A stretch of 64,000 bases of DNA from Gp6-AA40 sp035571515 (GTDB lineage: Bacteria > Acidobacteriota > Vicinamibacteria > Vicinamibacterales > UBA2999): positions 51,376 to 115,375 of the forward strand of contig DATNCQ010000062.1 in assembly GCA_035571515.1 (NCBI GenBank), written 5' to 3'. The stretch's first letter is position 1; each line of letters opens with the position of its first letter. A model generated the notes under the pieces. The model was not told where the DNA came from and made no database searches. It was given only the letters and a program-made list of their open reading frames with translations. Positions 12,917 to 21,904 of the stretch are shown here, piece by piece. The position numbers and the translations under genes were made by a program.

Positions 12917-14776
12917 ATGCTCATGATCAAGCGAGTGGTTCTGTATGGGGGTGCTGCCGCCCTGCTGCTGTTCGGTGGCGCGGCGGCGAGTGCGCAGACC
13001 GCATCGGGGACGATTCGCAGCTTCGAGGAGCACTGCGCGACATGCCACCGCAATCCCGGTGTCGCGCGGGCGGCGGGCGCAGAGCAGGCGCCCGACCTCG
13101 ACGCGCTCCGCAGGCTCTCGCCCGACACGGTCTTCGCGGCGATCACCATGACCCCGACGCCGGCGCACGCGCAGGCCGTCGCCGACGCCAGCGACGTCGT
13201 CAAGCGCGGGTATGCCGAGTTCCTCGGAGGCCGGAAGATCGGAAGCATTCCCGCCGGCGATCCGAAGGCGATGCCGAATCAGTGCCCGGCGAGCGCGAAG
13301 CTCACCGATCCGTCGGCGGGTCCTGCGTGGAACGGCTGGAGCGCCGACGCGACCAACGCCCGGTTCCAGTCGGCGAAAGCCGCGGGGATCACCGCCGCGC
13401 AGGTGCCAAACCTGAAACTGAAATGGGCCTTCGGGCTGCCCAACGCCGCGTCGATGTACAGCCAGCCGACCGTGGCCGGCGGACGCGTCTTCTTCGGTGC
13501 GGACACCGGCTACGTCTACGCGCTCGACGCGAAGAGCGGCTGCGTCGCGTGGGGTTTCCAGGCGTCGTCCGGCGTTCGCAACGCACCGAGCGTCGGTCCC
13601 GTCAAGGGGCACGCCGGCTCGTCGTACGCGGTCTACTTCGGCGACCTGCGCGGCAACGTCTACGCGCTCGACGCGGCGACCGGCAGGGCGCTCTGGATCG
13701 TCAGCGCCGACCCGCATCCGCTCGCCGCGGTCACCGGCTCGCCCATCCTGCACAAGGGACGCCTTTACGTCCCGCTGGCCTCGCGCGAGGAAGCCGCGGG
13801 CGGCGGCCCCGATTACCCCTGCTGCACCTTCCGCGGCAGCATCGTCGCGCTCGACGCGGACACCGGGAAGCAGGCCTGGAAGACGTTCATCATCAGCGAA
13901 GAACCGAAGCCGACGAAGAAGAACACGCGCGGCGTGCAGCTCTACGCGCCGTCCGGCGGCGGCATCTGGGACACGCCGACGATAGACGAGGCGCGCGGCG
14001 CGCTCTACATCGGCACCGGCGACGCGTACAGCAGGCCCGTCTCCGCGACCACGACCGACGCGGTGATGGCGCTCGACCTCGCGACGGGCAAGCCGCGCTG
14101 GACCGTGCAGCACACGCCGGACGACGCGTGGCTCGTCGGCTGTGAGACGACCAGCCCGTCGGAGAACTGCCCCGCCAACATCGGGCCCGACTGGGACTTC
14201 GGCGACTCGCCGATCATGCGCACGCTGAACGACGGCCGCACGATCGTCATCTCCGGGCAGAAGAGCGGCGAAGTCTACGCGCAGGACGTGCGCGACGGGA
14301 AGGTGATCTGGAAGGCGACGCTCGTCGAGAAGCTCGCCCGTGGCGAAATCACCTTCGGCGGCGCGGCGGACGATCAGCGCGTCTACTTCGGCACGCGCAG
14401 CGGCGCCGTCTGGGCGCTCGATCTGAAGACCGGCGAGAAGAAATGGACGACGCCGGTGGCGCCGATCCCGCAGCGGCAATCGGGACAGACCGCGGCGCTC
14501 ACGGTCATCCCCGGCATCGTGTTCTCGGGCGGGCAGGACGGCGTGCTGCGCGCGTTCGCGGCGGCCGACGGCAGGCAGGTCTGGGAGTTCGACACCGTCC
14601 GCGACTTCATGACGGCCAACGGCGTCGCGGCACGCGGCGGCGCGATGGGAGCGCCCGGACCGGCCGTCGCCGGCGGGATGCTGTTCCTCGGCTCCGGCTA
14701 CACGGGCCTGGGCAACGGACGCGGCGGCAACGTACTGCTGGCGTTCGAGACCGACGAGAGCCGATCCACACGGTAG
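12917..14776 (+). CDS. PQQ-type beta-propeller dehydrogenase with N-terminal cytochrome c motif
   Basis: A protein of 619 residues from ATG 12917, with AAGGTG as ribosome site. A signal peptide ends near AAASAQT. One haem-binding CxxCH motif follows (EEHCATCHRNPG). The rest is a propeller with repeats such as VYALDAKSG, VYALDAATG, IVALDADTG and VWALDLKTG, typical of quinoprotein alcohol dehydrogenases. The layout matches the polyvinyl-alcohol-dehydrogenase-like group. It would oxidise an alcohol in the periplasm and pass electrons through its own haem. PQQ binding is inferred from the family. Confidence 0.88.
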   Translation: MLMIKRVVLYGGAAALLLFGGAAASAQTASGTIRSFEEHCATCHRNPGVARAAGAEQAPDLDALRRLSPDTVFAAITMTPTPAHAQAVADASDVVKRGYAEFLGGRKIGSIPAGDPKAMPNQCPASAKLTDPSAGPAWNGWSADATNARFQSAKAAGITAAQVPNLKLKWAFGLPNAASMYSQPTVAGGRVFFGADTGYVYALDAKSGCVAWGFQASSGVRNAPSVGPVKGHAGSSYAVYFGDLRGNVYALDAATGRALWIVSADPHPLAAVTGSPILHKGRLYVPLASREEAAGGGPDYPCCTFRGSIVALDADTGKQAWKTFIISEEPKPTKKNTRGVQLYAPSGGGIWDTPTIDEARGALYIGTGDAYSRPVSATTTDAVMALDLATGKPRWTVQHTPDDAWLVGCETTSPSENCPANIGPDWDFGDSPIMRTLNDGRTIVISGQKSGEVYAQDVRDGKVIWKATLVEKLARGEITFGGAADDQRVYFGTRSGAVWALDLKTGEKKWTTPVAPIPQRQSGQTAALTVIPGIVFSGGQDGVLRAFAAADGRQVWEFDTVRDFMTANGVAARGGAMGAPGPAVAGGMLFLGSGYTGLGNGRGGNVLLAFETDESRSTR

Positions 14777-14782
14777 GCCGCC

Positions 14783-15016
14783 ATGACCACGAAGTCCTCA
14801 GATCTGGTGTCGATCGGCACGTTCCGATCGACCGCCGATGCGCGGATCGCGCAAGGGATTCTCGACGAAGCCGGCATCGAGTCGATGATCCGCTCCGACA
14901 ACGCGGGCGGCATGTATCCGGCCATCGACGGCGCCTATCTGCTGGTGCGCGCCGAAGACGTCGACAGGGCCAACGACGCGCTCGCCGAAACCGAAGAACC
15001 CGAAGAAACAGAGTAG
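14783..15016 (+). CDS. DUF2007 family small protein
   Basis: A protein of 77 residues. The order IGTFRSTADARIAQGILDEAGIES, then AYLLVRAEDVDRANDAL, with an acidic tail, is that of DUF2007 (putative signal-transducing protein, PII-like fold). It lies 6 bases after the dehydrogenase stop and is probably co-transcribed. The function is unknown. Confidence 0.8.
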   Translation: MTTKSSDLVSIGTFRSTADARIAQGILDEAGIESMIRSDNAGGMYPAIDGAYLLVRAEDVDRANDALAETEEPEETE

Positions 15017-15033
15017 GCTGCGCGCCTTCGTGG

Positions 15034-16404
15034 TTATCCGGTTTGCGCGATCTCGTCGTAGAGAAACGCCGAGGCGATGATGCCGTTGTGGAAGTTCGAG
15101 AGATCGAGCTTCTCGTTCGGCGCGTGCGCGTTCTCGTCCGGCAGTCCCACGCCGAACAGCACGCTCGGCAGGCCGAGCTCCTCCTGGAACGTCGAGACCA
15201 CGGGGATGGAGCCCCCTTCCCGGTTGAAGACCGGCGCCTTCCCGAACCCCTTCTCGATCGCGCGCCCGGCGGCGCGCACGTACTTGTTGTCGAACTCGGT
15301 CATCCACGGCTTGCCGCCGTGCATGCGCGTCACCTTCAGCTCCACCGTCTTCGGCGCGATCTTGTTGATGTAGGCCTCGAACAGGTCGCCGATCTTCTTC
15401 GGGTCCTGGTCGGGCACGAGGCGCATGCTCACCTTGGCCATCGCGATCGCCGGCAGCACGGTCTTCGCGCCCTCGCCCGTGAAGCCTGACAGCAGGCCGT
15501 TGACCTCGAAGGTCGGCCTCGCCCAGACGCGCTCGAGCGTCGAGTAGCCCGTCTCGCCGAACAGCTTCGGCGCGCCGAGCTCCTTTCGATAACGCGTCTC
15601 GTTGAACGGCAGCTTCTTCCATTCCGCCCGCTCCGCCTCGCTCAACTGCCGCACGTCGTCGTAGAAGCCGGGAATCTTGATGCGGCCGCTCTTGTCCTTC
15701 ATCTGCGCCAGCAGGGTCGCCAGCACGAACGCGGGGTTGGCGACCGCGCCGCCAAACGATCCCGAGTGCAGGTCGGAGTTGGTGCCGCGGAGATCGATCT
15801 GGAAGTAGGTGAGGCCGCGCAGCCCGTAACAGATCGACGGGATGCCACGATCGAACATCGGCGAGTCGGAGATGACGACCACGTCGGCGGCGAGATCGGC
15901 CTTGTGCGACCGCACGAACTCGTCGAGGTGGACGCTTCCGACTTCCTCCTCGCCTTCGATGAAGAACCTGATGTTCAGCGGCAGGCGGCCCGCCTTCTTC
16001 ATGTGCGCTTCCACCGCCTTGATGTGCATGAACACCTGTCCCTTGTCGTCCGCCGAGCCGCGCGCGTAGATCTCGCCGTCGCGCACGGTCGCCTCGAAGG
16101 GCGGCGTGGTCCACAGGTTGAGCGGATCGACCGGCTGCACGTCGTAGTGGCCGTAGAAGAGGATCGTCGGCTTGCCCGGCGCGTTCAGCCAGTCGCCGTA
16201 GACGACCGGATTGCCCGGCGTGTCGATCAGCCGCACGTGCTCCATGCCCGCGCCCGTGAGCGCGTCCGCCGTCCACTGCGCCGCGCGCCGGATGTCCGCG
16301 GCGTGTTCGGGCAGCGCGCTGATGCTCGGGATGGCGAGGTACTGCTTGAGCTCGTCGAGATAGCGATCACGGTTGACGTTGATGTAGTCGACGACGTCGT
16401 TCAT
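15034..16404 (-). CDS. M20 family dipeptidase
   Basis: A zinc peptidase of 456 residues. Metal sites are visible in LFYGHYDVQPVDP, in ARGSADDKGQ (bridging Asp) and in FIEGEEEVGS (general-base Glu and metal Glu). A dimerisation domain lies between the catalytic halves. It most resembles carnosinase-like dipeptidases that act in the cytoplasm on short peptides. Its ATG overlaps the stop of the MBL gene upstream (ATGA), so it is the third gene of a minus-strand run with the phosphatidylcholine synthase. Confidence 0.92.
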   Translation of the reverse strand: MNDVVDYINVNRDRYLDELKQYLAIPSISALPEHAADIRRAAQWTADALTGAGMEHVRLIDTPGNPVVYGDWLNAPGKPTILFYGHYDVQPVDPLNLWTTPPFEATVRDGEIYARGSADDKGQVFMHIKAVEAHMKKAGRLPLNIRFFIEGEEEVGSVHLDEFVRSHKADLAADVVVISDSPMFDRGIPSICYGLRGLTYFQIDLRGTNSDLHSGSFGGAVANPAFVLATLLAQMKDKSGRIKIPGFYDDVRQLSEAERAEWKKLPFNETRYRKELGAPKLFGETGYSTLERVWARPTFEVNGLLSGFTGEGAKTVLPAIAMAKVSMRLVPDQDPKKIGDLFEAYINKIAPKTVELKVTRMHGGKPWMTEFDNKYVRAAGRAIEKGFGKAPVFNREGGSIPVVSTFQEELGLPSVLFGVGLPDENAHAPNEKLDLSNFHNGIIASAFLYDEIAQTG

Positions 16405-17198
16405 GGCTCAATGATATGCCACGCATCTCCGTCGCGGCGGGCCTTGCCTTCGCGTTCCAGCTTCACGAGGTGGGCGAGCACGCTCTCGCGCGCGACCGGC
16501 ACGAGCGGCCGCGCCAGCGACGGGTAGATTCTCGCGACCATCTGCGTCGGATCGGTGATGCCGATGCGCAGCGCGGCGACGACCTGCTGCTCGCGCAGCG
16601 CCCGGTGCTCGATGTACTCGCGCATCAGCTCGATGGGATGGTCGATCACGGGGCCGTGCGCCGGCAGCATCTCCACCGGATCCAGCGCGATGACCCGTTC
16701 GAGCGACGCGAGATAGGAGGCGACGTCGCCGCCGAGGCTTGGCGGAATCACCACGGTCGAGCCCTGCCACGCCAGATCGCCGCAGAACAGCAGCCGGCCT
16801 TCCTGCTCCCAGAAGCAGAGATGATCCGGTGAGTGTCCCGGTGTGTGAATCGCGATCAACGACGAATCGCCTGCGGGAACCACCTCGGCGTCGGTCAGCG
16901 GTTCCCACCGCACGTGCCACTGACGGTCGTGGTCCGGCCATGGCATCTTCAGGAACCTGACGTGCGGCATCTTCTCCGCGATCGCCGCGGCGCCGGACGC
17001 GTGATCGACGTGGCTGTGGGTCACGAGTACCTGCGCGAGCCGCGCGCCGTCGAGCGCCCGTTCGAGCGCCTCGAGGTGCTGCGGCTCGCCCGTGCCGGCA
17101 TCGATCAGCGTCGGCACGTGCCCGGGCAGCAGCCACGTCGTGTTGCCGTCGCCGGTCAGTGGACTCGGGTTGAACGCGTGCACGGCAATCGGCTTCAT
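16401..17198 (-). CDS. MBL-fold metallo-hydrolase (LACTB2-like)
   Basis: A protein of 265 residues from ATG 17198, which overlaps the upstream stop (ATGA). The metallo-beta-lactamase motif HSHVDHASG is clear, followed by IHTPGHSPDHLCFW, FCGDLAW and the late His in LPAHGPVI. A small C-terminal winged-helix-like part ends the protein. LACTB2-like proteins are hydrolases or nucleases. The true substrate here is not known. Confidence 0.88.
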   Translation of the reverse strand: MKPIAVHAFNPSPLTGDGNTTWLLPGHVPTLIDAGTGEPQHLEALERALDGARLAQVLVTHSHVDHASGAAAIAEKMPHVRFLKMPWPDHDRQWHVRWEPLTDAEVVPAGDSSLIAIHTPGHSPDHLCFWEQEGRLLFCGDLAWQGSTVVIPPSLGGDVASYLASLERVIALDPVEMLPAHGPVIDHPIELMREYIEHRALREQQVVAALRIGITDPTQMVARIYPSLARPLVPVARESVLAHLVKLEREGKARRDGDAWHIIEP

Positions 17199-17869
17199 CG
17201 CTTCCATCCAACGGCGATCGACAGGATCACGTAATACACGGGAAACACGAGCGACCCCCACAGGAGCAGCGCCGAAACGGCCGGGAGCTGCCACAGCATC
17301 ACCAGCAGCGTAATGCCCCACGCCAGGCCGAGCGCCACCGTCACGCCGCGCCACGCCGGCGTCCGGCTCGGATAGACGTAGCGGATGGGGACGAACACCA
17401 GGACGGCGAGCGCCAGCAGCACGATCGTGTTGACGAGTTGCGGCGTTCGCATGACGTACAGGTAGAACACGACGATGTTCCAGTACGAGGGAAAACCGGT
17501 GAAGAAGTGATCGCTGGTTTTCGCGTCCTCGCGGTTGAACCCGTAGGCGCTCGACAGCAGCATCGCGCCGCCGACGGGCACCGTCCAGGCATCCGGCACC
17601 AGCAGCACCCTCCAGAGGATGACGGCCGGTACGAACACGTACGTCAGGTAATCGACGATGTCGTCGAGCTTGGCGCCGTTGAACCAGGGGATCCGCTGCG
17701 ACACACGAGCGGCGCGCGCGAGGACGCCGTCGCTCGCGTCGATGACGATGGCGGCGGCGAGCCAGAGGAACGAATCGCGGATGCGGTACTCGAAGATGGC
17801 GCGGGTGGCGAGGAGCGCGGCCACCGAGCTGCTCGCGGTGTAGAGATGAACGAGCCAGGGAGCAAGCAA
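17195..17869 (-). CDS. pcs: Phosphatidylcholine synthase-like CDP-alcohol phosphatidyltransferase
   Basis: A membrane protein of 224 residues with about seven helices. The CDP-alcohol motif appears as DASDGVLAR, then after a spacer GAKLDDIVDYLTYV, which fits the Pcs subgroup rather than PgsA or PssA. The flanking words NREDAKTSDHFFTGFPSYWN also fit Pcs. It would join choline to CDP-diacylglycerol to make phosphatidylcholine. The start is TTG, directly next to a tandem AAGTGGAA tract, so the exact start is uncertain. Confidence 0.85.
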   Translation of the reverse strand: MLAPWLVHLYTASSSVAALLATRAIFEYRIRDSFLWLAAAIVIDASDGVLARAARVSQRIPWFNGAKLDDIVDYLTYVFVPAVILWRVLLVPDAWTVPVGGAMLLSSAYGFNREDAKTSDHFFTGFPSYWNIVVFYLYVMRTPQLVNTIVLLALAVLVFVPIRYVYPSRTPAWRGVTVALGLAWGITLLVMLWQLPAVSALLLWGSLVFPVYYVILSIAVGWKR

Positions 17870-17937
17870 GTGGAAAAGTAGAGAAGTGGAAAAGTGGAAA
17901 AGTAAGTGGAAAGTGGAAAGTAAGTAAGTGGAAAGTG
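17868..17937. repeat. Octamer tandem tract (AAGTGGAA)
   Basis: About seven imperfect copies of AAGTGGAA fill the gap between thyX and pcs. The reverse-complement tract lies on the other side of thyX at 19599-19662. Confidence 0.85.
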
Positions 17938-17955
17938 ATCAGGTCATACGTTTCA

Positions 17956-19491
17956 TCACAGGCGGCGCACGACCGCCGGAAAATCGCGCCACACGGGGAC
18001 GCCACAGAAATGCGACCCCTCCGTGCAGCGGGGAGAGATGAGGCCGTTGCGGATGACGCACGGCGGCCCGATGTAGCGGCCGATGCGCGGGTGCGCCGCG
18101 CGCACCTCCTTGATTTCGTCCATCGACGCCAGGAAGATTTCTTCCTGCGCGTTGAAGCAGGTGCGCAGCGTCCACTTGTGGAGCAGCGCCAGCAGCGAGC
18201 CGGACTCGACCAGGCGCAGCGTCTTGGCGTTCGGCAGCACGTAGAGCGCGAACTCGAGCGGCACCCCGAGCTCCAGCAGCCGGTTCTTCGACGTCCACGC
18301 CTCGCGCATCGCGCAGTCGTAGACTGCCCGCGCGCGCGGGTTGGCGGCGACGAGGCGCGGCGTGATGTAGTCGGGCGAGGTGGTGTCGGCAAACGTCATG
18401 AGCGGGCGCGAGGCGGGAACCATGCGGTGCCGCTGGTCCTGCGAGTCGGCCGTGTGGCTGAGGCGCTTCTCGAAGACGTAGGTCGCGTGGTGCAATGCCC
18501 GCATCAGCGGCGAGTGATATGAGACGTTGAGCACGTCGAGGCGGTAGGGATTCAGCGCCGGGTTCATCACCCGGTCAATTGCCTCGTCATCGCCCATCTC
18601 GTCCGGCAACAGGCCGAAGACCGAGCGCACGGCTTCCGCGACGATCGCTTCCGCTGCGGGTGAGGCGTCGCGCAGCCTCGACCAGCGTCCGTTCAGCCGT
18701 GCGTCGAAGGCGGCGGCATAGCGATCGCCGTCGCCGCGCGGACCGGGAAAGCCCGCTTCGGGCAGGTCGTCACCCTCGATCGGCTCGAGACCGACCTTCT
18801 CGAAAAACAGCGGGTCCCACGCGGTGACCAGGCGCACCATCTCGCCGACGACCTGGCGCGTCTCGTACGGCGCGTCGCCGCTGTTCATCATCCGGTTGAG
18901 GCGATGGAGCACGATGCCGGAAATCGTGTGGACCATCGACGTGAACGCCGCGATCGGAATGACGTAGCGCGCGGTTTCAATCGCCCGCTTCTCGGCGTCG
19001 CGCTCGATCTGCTTCAGTCGATCGGCCGATGTCGTCGGCCGGACGTAGCGCAATTCCTTCAGGATCGCCAGCGCGTCGTCCTTGAGCAGCGCCGATAGCT
19101 CGGCGTAGCGGTCCCACGCGCGCAGGATGGCGGTCTCGTAGACCGCGAGCGCCTCGCCGGAGAGCGGCGGCACGAACGCCCGCGGCTCCTTCAACTTGAC
19201 GTAGCGCTGGCTGGACTGCTCGGAGTTGTAGAACGGGTAGGAGTGGAGGAACGTCCAGACGAACTGCCTGGAGATGTTTTCCAACCCGAATTCGAAATTC
19301 GCGTGCTGATAGACGGTGTGATGGCCGGCGTCGAACGTCAGCGCGCCGATCGTGTCGCGCTGCTTGTCGGTGATCTCGTGCGTGCCGATCACTCGCGGCG
19401 AGTAACACGTCCTGGCGGCCGCGATCGCGCCGTCGAACGGCACGCCCGGCGCGTTACGCAGCGTAATGTTCGGTGGCGCGGTGTCGAGCAA
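17956..19491 (-). CDS. thyX: FAD-dependent thymidylate synthase, double-length form
   Basis: A protein of 511 residues, about twice a standard ThyX. The N-terminal half has the opening DGAIAAARTCYSPRVIG, the HANFEF segment and a substrate-binding segment SEQSSQRYVKL, but LHS where the RHR of the ThyX motif is expected. The C-terminal half repeats the fold and carries RHRMVPASR. The family makes dTMP from dUMP using FAD and methylenetetrahydrofolate. The two halves probably form one composite unit, as in other long ThyX proteins. No thyA is seen in the window. Confidence 0.85.
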   Translation of the reverse strand: MLDTAPPNITLRNAPGVPFDGAIAAARTCYSPRVIGTHEITDKQRDTIGALTFDAGHHTVYQHANFEFGLENISRQFVWTFLHSYPFYNSEQSSQRYVKLKEPRAFVPPLSGEALAVYETAILRAWDRYAELSALLKDDALAILKELRYVRPTTSADRLKQIERDAEKRAIETARYVIPIAAFTSMVHTISGIVLHRLNRMMNSGDAPYETRQVVGEMVRLVTAWDPLFFEKVGLEPIEGDDLPEAGFPGPRGDGDRYAAAFDARLNGRWSRLRDASPAAEAIVAEAVRSVFGLLPDEMGDDEAIDRVMNPALNPYRLDVLNVSYHSPLMRALHHATYVFEKRLSHTADSQDQRHRMVPASRPLMTFADTTSPDYITPRLVAANPRARAVYDCAMREAWTSKNRLLELGVPLEFALYVLPNAKTLRLVESGSLLALLHKWTLRTCFNAQEEIFLASMDEIKEVRAAHPRIGRYIGPPCVIRNGLISPRCTEGSHFCGVPVWRDFPAVVRRL

Positions 19492-19598
19492 CGCAGTGGC
19501 CGAAAGTATAGCAGCCGCGATCGACGATGGCTCTCCGGCGAGTGCCCGAAAATCGGCGTTTCGACTTGCATTGGCCGCCTACAGCTAAGCGGTCACAC

Positions 19599-19662
19599 AC
19601 TTTTCCACTTTTCCACTTACCCACTTACTTTTCCACTTTTCCACTTTTCCACTTTTCCACTT
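19599..19662. repeat. Octamer tandem tract (ACTTTTCC)
   Basis: About eight copies of ACTTTTCC, the reverse complement of the tract at 17868-17937. It sits between the thyX start and the end of the peptide deformylase gene. Confidence 0.88.
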
Positions 19663-19677
19663 GCGCGCGCAGCGCGC

Positions 19678-20205
19678 TCAGTCCTCGTCCTTGGCGTGGA
19701 ACCGCGAGTACTCGTCGAGGAAGGTGAGCGACTGGAAGGACGTCATGCGATCGAAGAACAGCACGCCGTCGAGGTGATCGGTCTCGTGCTGCGCGACGCG
19801 CGCGGGAAAACTCTTGAGCGGCAGCTCGATGGTGCGGCCGGTGCGATCGAGCGCGCGGACGACGATGTCCGTGTAGCGGGGGACCATGCCACGGATATCC
19901 GGGATGCTCAGGCAGCCTTCCCATCCCTCTTCGATCACCGAGCCGTTGGGAACGATCTCGGGGTTGATGATGACGGCCGCCTCGCTCTTCGCATCGGGGT
20001 CCTCGTCCAGCAGCGCGACGAACAGGCGCAGCCCCTCGTGCACCTGCGGCGCGGCAAGGCCGACGCCGTGGTACTCGTGCATCGTGTCGATCATGTCGTC
20101 GACCAGCTTCTGGAACGATGCGCTCTTGATGTCGGATTTGTCGAGCGGCTGCGCGCGTTCACGGAGGACCGGATGGCCCATGCGCGCGACTTTGAGGATC
20201 GACAT
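19678..20205 (-). CDS. def: Peptide deformylase
   Basis: A metalloenzyme of 175 residues with all three deformylase motifs: GVGLAAPQ, EGCLSIP (metal Cys) and QHETDHLDG (HExxH with metal His). It removes the formyl group from new proteins. Its start codon shares the palindrome CATG with the start of the divergent NUDIX gene, so there is no space between the two genes. Confidence 0.96.
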   Translation of the reverse strand: MSILKVARMGHPVLRERAQPLDKSDIKSASFQKLVDDMIDTMHEYHGVGLAAPQVHEGLRLFVALLDEDPDAKSEAAVIINPEIVPNGSVIEEGWEGCLSIPDIRGMVPRYTDIVVRALDRTGRTIELPLKSFPARVAQHETDHLDGVLFFDRMTSFQSLTFLDEYSRFHAKDED

Positions 20206-20767
20206 GAAGCAAGATTATACGGTGTTCAACGACGCCATCCGGTTCTGCGAGCGCTGCGGCGGCCCGCTCGAGGCGCGGCTGCTGAAGGCCACGGAGCCCG
20301 AGCGTCTCGTCTGCGTCCGCTGCAGCTTCGTCCACTACGTCGATCCGAAGGTCGCGGTCGGCACCATCATCAGCGACGACCAGGGTCGCATCGTCCTGGT
20401 GAGACGCGCGATCGAACCCGGCTATGGCAAGTGGGTCTTTCCCGGCGGCTTCATCGATCGCGGCGAGACCGTCGAGGCCGCGGCGGTTCGCGAAGCGCGC
20501 GAGGAGTGCGGCCTCGACATCAGGCTCGACCGCCTGATCAACGTCTATTCGTATCCGGGCGTCGCGGTGATCATCATCGCGTATGCCGCCACGATCGTCG
20601 GCGGCTGCCTCGGTTGCGATGACGAGGGACTCGAGGCGCAGCTGTTCGAGCGGGGGCGAATCCCGTGGGACGAGCTCGCATTCAGGAGCACCAGGGAAGC
20701 GCTCGAGGAGTTTCTGGCAGGCGGACCTCAAGGTCCGCCTCTACGGAATCCGCCGCTGCGAACGTGA
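20204..20767 (+). CDS. NUDIX hydrolase with N-terminal zinc ribbon
   Basis: A protein of 187 residues from ATG 20204. Two CxxC pairs (FCERCGG and VCVRCSF) form a zinc ribbon like that of NudC- or NadR-type NUDIX proteins. The NUDIX box is intact: GGFIDRGETVEAAAVREARE followed by ECGL. It hydrolyses a nucleoside diphosphate derivative. The last residues (GGPQGPPLRNPPLRT) are encoded by a hairpin repeat, so the gene's end appears to have been extended by repeat insertion. A GTG at 20222 is another possible start. Confidence 0.88.
   Translation: MKQDYTVFNDAIRFCERCGGPLEARLLKATEPERLVCVRCSFVHYVDPKVAVGTIISDDQGRIVLVRRAIEPGYGKWVFPGGFIDRGETVEAAAVREAREECGLDIRLDRLINVYSYPGVAVIIIAYAATIVGGCLGCDDEGLEAQLFERGRIPWDELAFRSTREALEEFLAGGPQGPPLRNPPLRT
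20719..20740. repeat. GTAGG-type hairpin repeat inside the NUDIX 3' end
   Basis: Perfect inverted repeat AGGCGGACCT-CA-AGGTCCGCCT within the last codons of the NUDIX gene, followed by CTACGG. Confidence 0.85.
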
Positions 20768-20793
20768 CGCTACCGACGTGGTGAGGCTACGGA

Positions 20794-20823
20794 CGTAGAG
20801 GCGGGTCTTCAGACCCGCCTACG
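20794..20823. terminator. Hairpin between convergent NUDIX and aldolase genes
   Basis: Perfect 10 bp stem AGGCGGGTCT-TC-AGACCCGCCT with outer CGT/ACG pairs. It lies between the stops of two convergent genes and may stop transcription in both directions. There is no T-run. The aldolase stop codon lies within the element. Confidence 0.65.
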
Positions 20824-21904
20824 CGACTGTGATCTCTTTCGTGAGGTAGACGTCCTGGATCGCGTTCAGCAGGCCGATCCCTTCTTTCATCGGACGCTGG
20901 AACGCCTTGCGGCCGGAGATCAGGCCGGCGCCGCCGGCGCGCTTGTTGATCACCGCGGTCCGCACCGCCTCCTTCAGGTCGCTTTCCCCCGCCGACGCGC
21001 CGCCGGAATTGATCAGCGGCGAGCGTCCCATGTAGCAGTTCGCCAGCTGATACCGCGTCAGGTCGATCGGGTTGTCGGTCGTCAGCTGCGAATAGACGGC
21101 CTTGTGCGTCTTGCCGAAATTGAGCGCGTTGTAGCCGCCGTTGTTCTCCGGCAGCTTCTGCTTGATGATGTCGGCCTCGAGCGTGACGCCGAGGTGATTG
21201 GCCTGCCCTGTCAGGTCGGCCGCCACGTGATAGTCCTTTTCCTTCGTCTTGAACGCGGCGTTGCGCAGGTAGCACCAGAGCACGGTGAACATGCCGAGCT
21301 CGTGCGCGCGCTGGAACATCTCGCTGACTTCCTGGATCTGCCGCTTCGATTCCTCGGAGCCGAAGTAGATCGTCGCGCCGACGGCGGCCGCGCCCATGTC
21401 CCACGCCTGCTTGACGCTGCCGAACCTGATCTGGTCGAACGCGTTCGGATACGAGATGAACTCGTTGTGATTCAGCTTGACGATGAACGGGATCTTGTGT
21501 GCGTAGCGGCGGGCGACCGAGCCGAGCACGCCGAGCGTCGACGCGACCGCGTTGCAGCCGCCCTCGATGGCGAGCTTCACGATGTTCTCGGAGTCGAAGT
21601 AGGCGGGGTTCGGCGCGAACGACGCGCCGCCCGAGTGCTCGATGCCCTGGTCGACGGGCAGGATCGACACGTACCCGGTGCGCGCGAGACGGCCGGTGTC
21701 GAACAGCCACTGCAGGCCGCCGAGCACGCGAGGCGGACGATCGGAGGCCGCGAAGATCCGGTCGACGAAGTCGGGACCCGGCAGATGCAGGTTGTCCCTC
21801 GGAATCGTCCGGCACTGATACGTGAGCAGCGACGCATCGTCACCGAGCAGCGACTCAATCCGGCCAACGCCCTCTACCGCTGCCACGCCACTTGCTGGAG
21901 TCAC
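20819..21904 (-). CDS. fbaB: Class I fructose-bisphosphate aldolase, FbaB/DhnA type
   Basis: A protein of 361 residues. The text YVSILPVDQGIEHSGG, ENIVKLAIEGGCNAV, FIVKLNHNEF and LGVTLEADIIKQKLPEN fits the archaeal/DhnA-type class I aldolase, with a Schiff-base Lys expected in the later barrel strands. It interconverts fructose 1,6-bisphosphate with the two triose phosphates. Its ATG overlaps the thiI stop (ATGA), so it is downstream of thiI in a minus-strand operon. The TAG stop belongs to a hairpin repeat. Confidence 0.9.
   Translation of the reverse strand: MTPASGVAAVEGVGRIESLLGDDASLLTYQCRTIPRDNLHLPGPDFVDRIFAASDRPPRVLGGLQWLFDTGRLARTGYVSILPVDQGIEHSGGASFAPNPAYFDSENIVKLAIEGGCNAVASTLGVLGSVARRYAHKIPFIVKLNHNEFISYPNAFDQIRFGSVKQAWDMGAAAVGATIYFGSEESKRQIQEVSEMFQRAHELGMFTVLWCYLRNAAFKTKEKDYHVAADLTGQANHLGVTLEADIIKQKLPENNGGYNALNFGKTHKAVYSQLTTDNPIDLTRYQLANCYMGRSPLINSGGASAGESDLKEAVRTAVINKRAGGAGLISGRKAFQRPMKEGIGLLNAIQDVYLTKEITVA

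Noticed and set aside
14798..16276. Minus-strand frame of 492 codons overlapping the M20 peptidase in another phase
   Set aside because: It is a frame-shifted reading of the peptidase with no domain.
19599..19662. CRISPR array
   Set aside because: The units are 8 bp without spacers. This is a short tandem tract.
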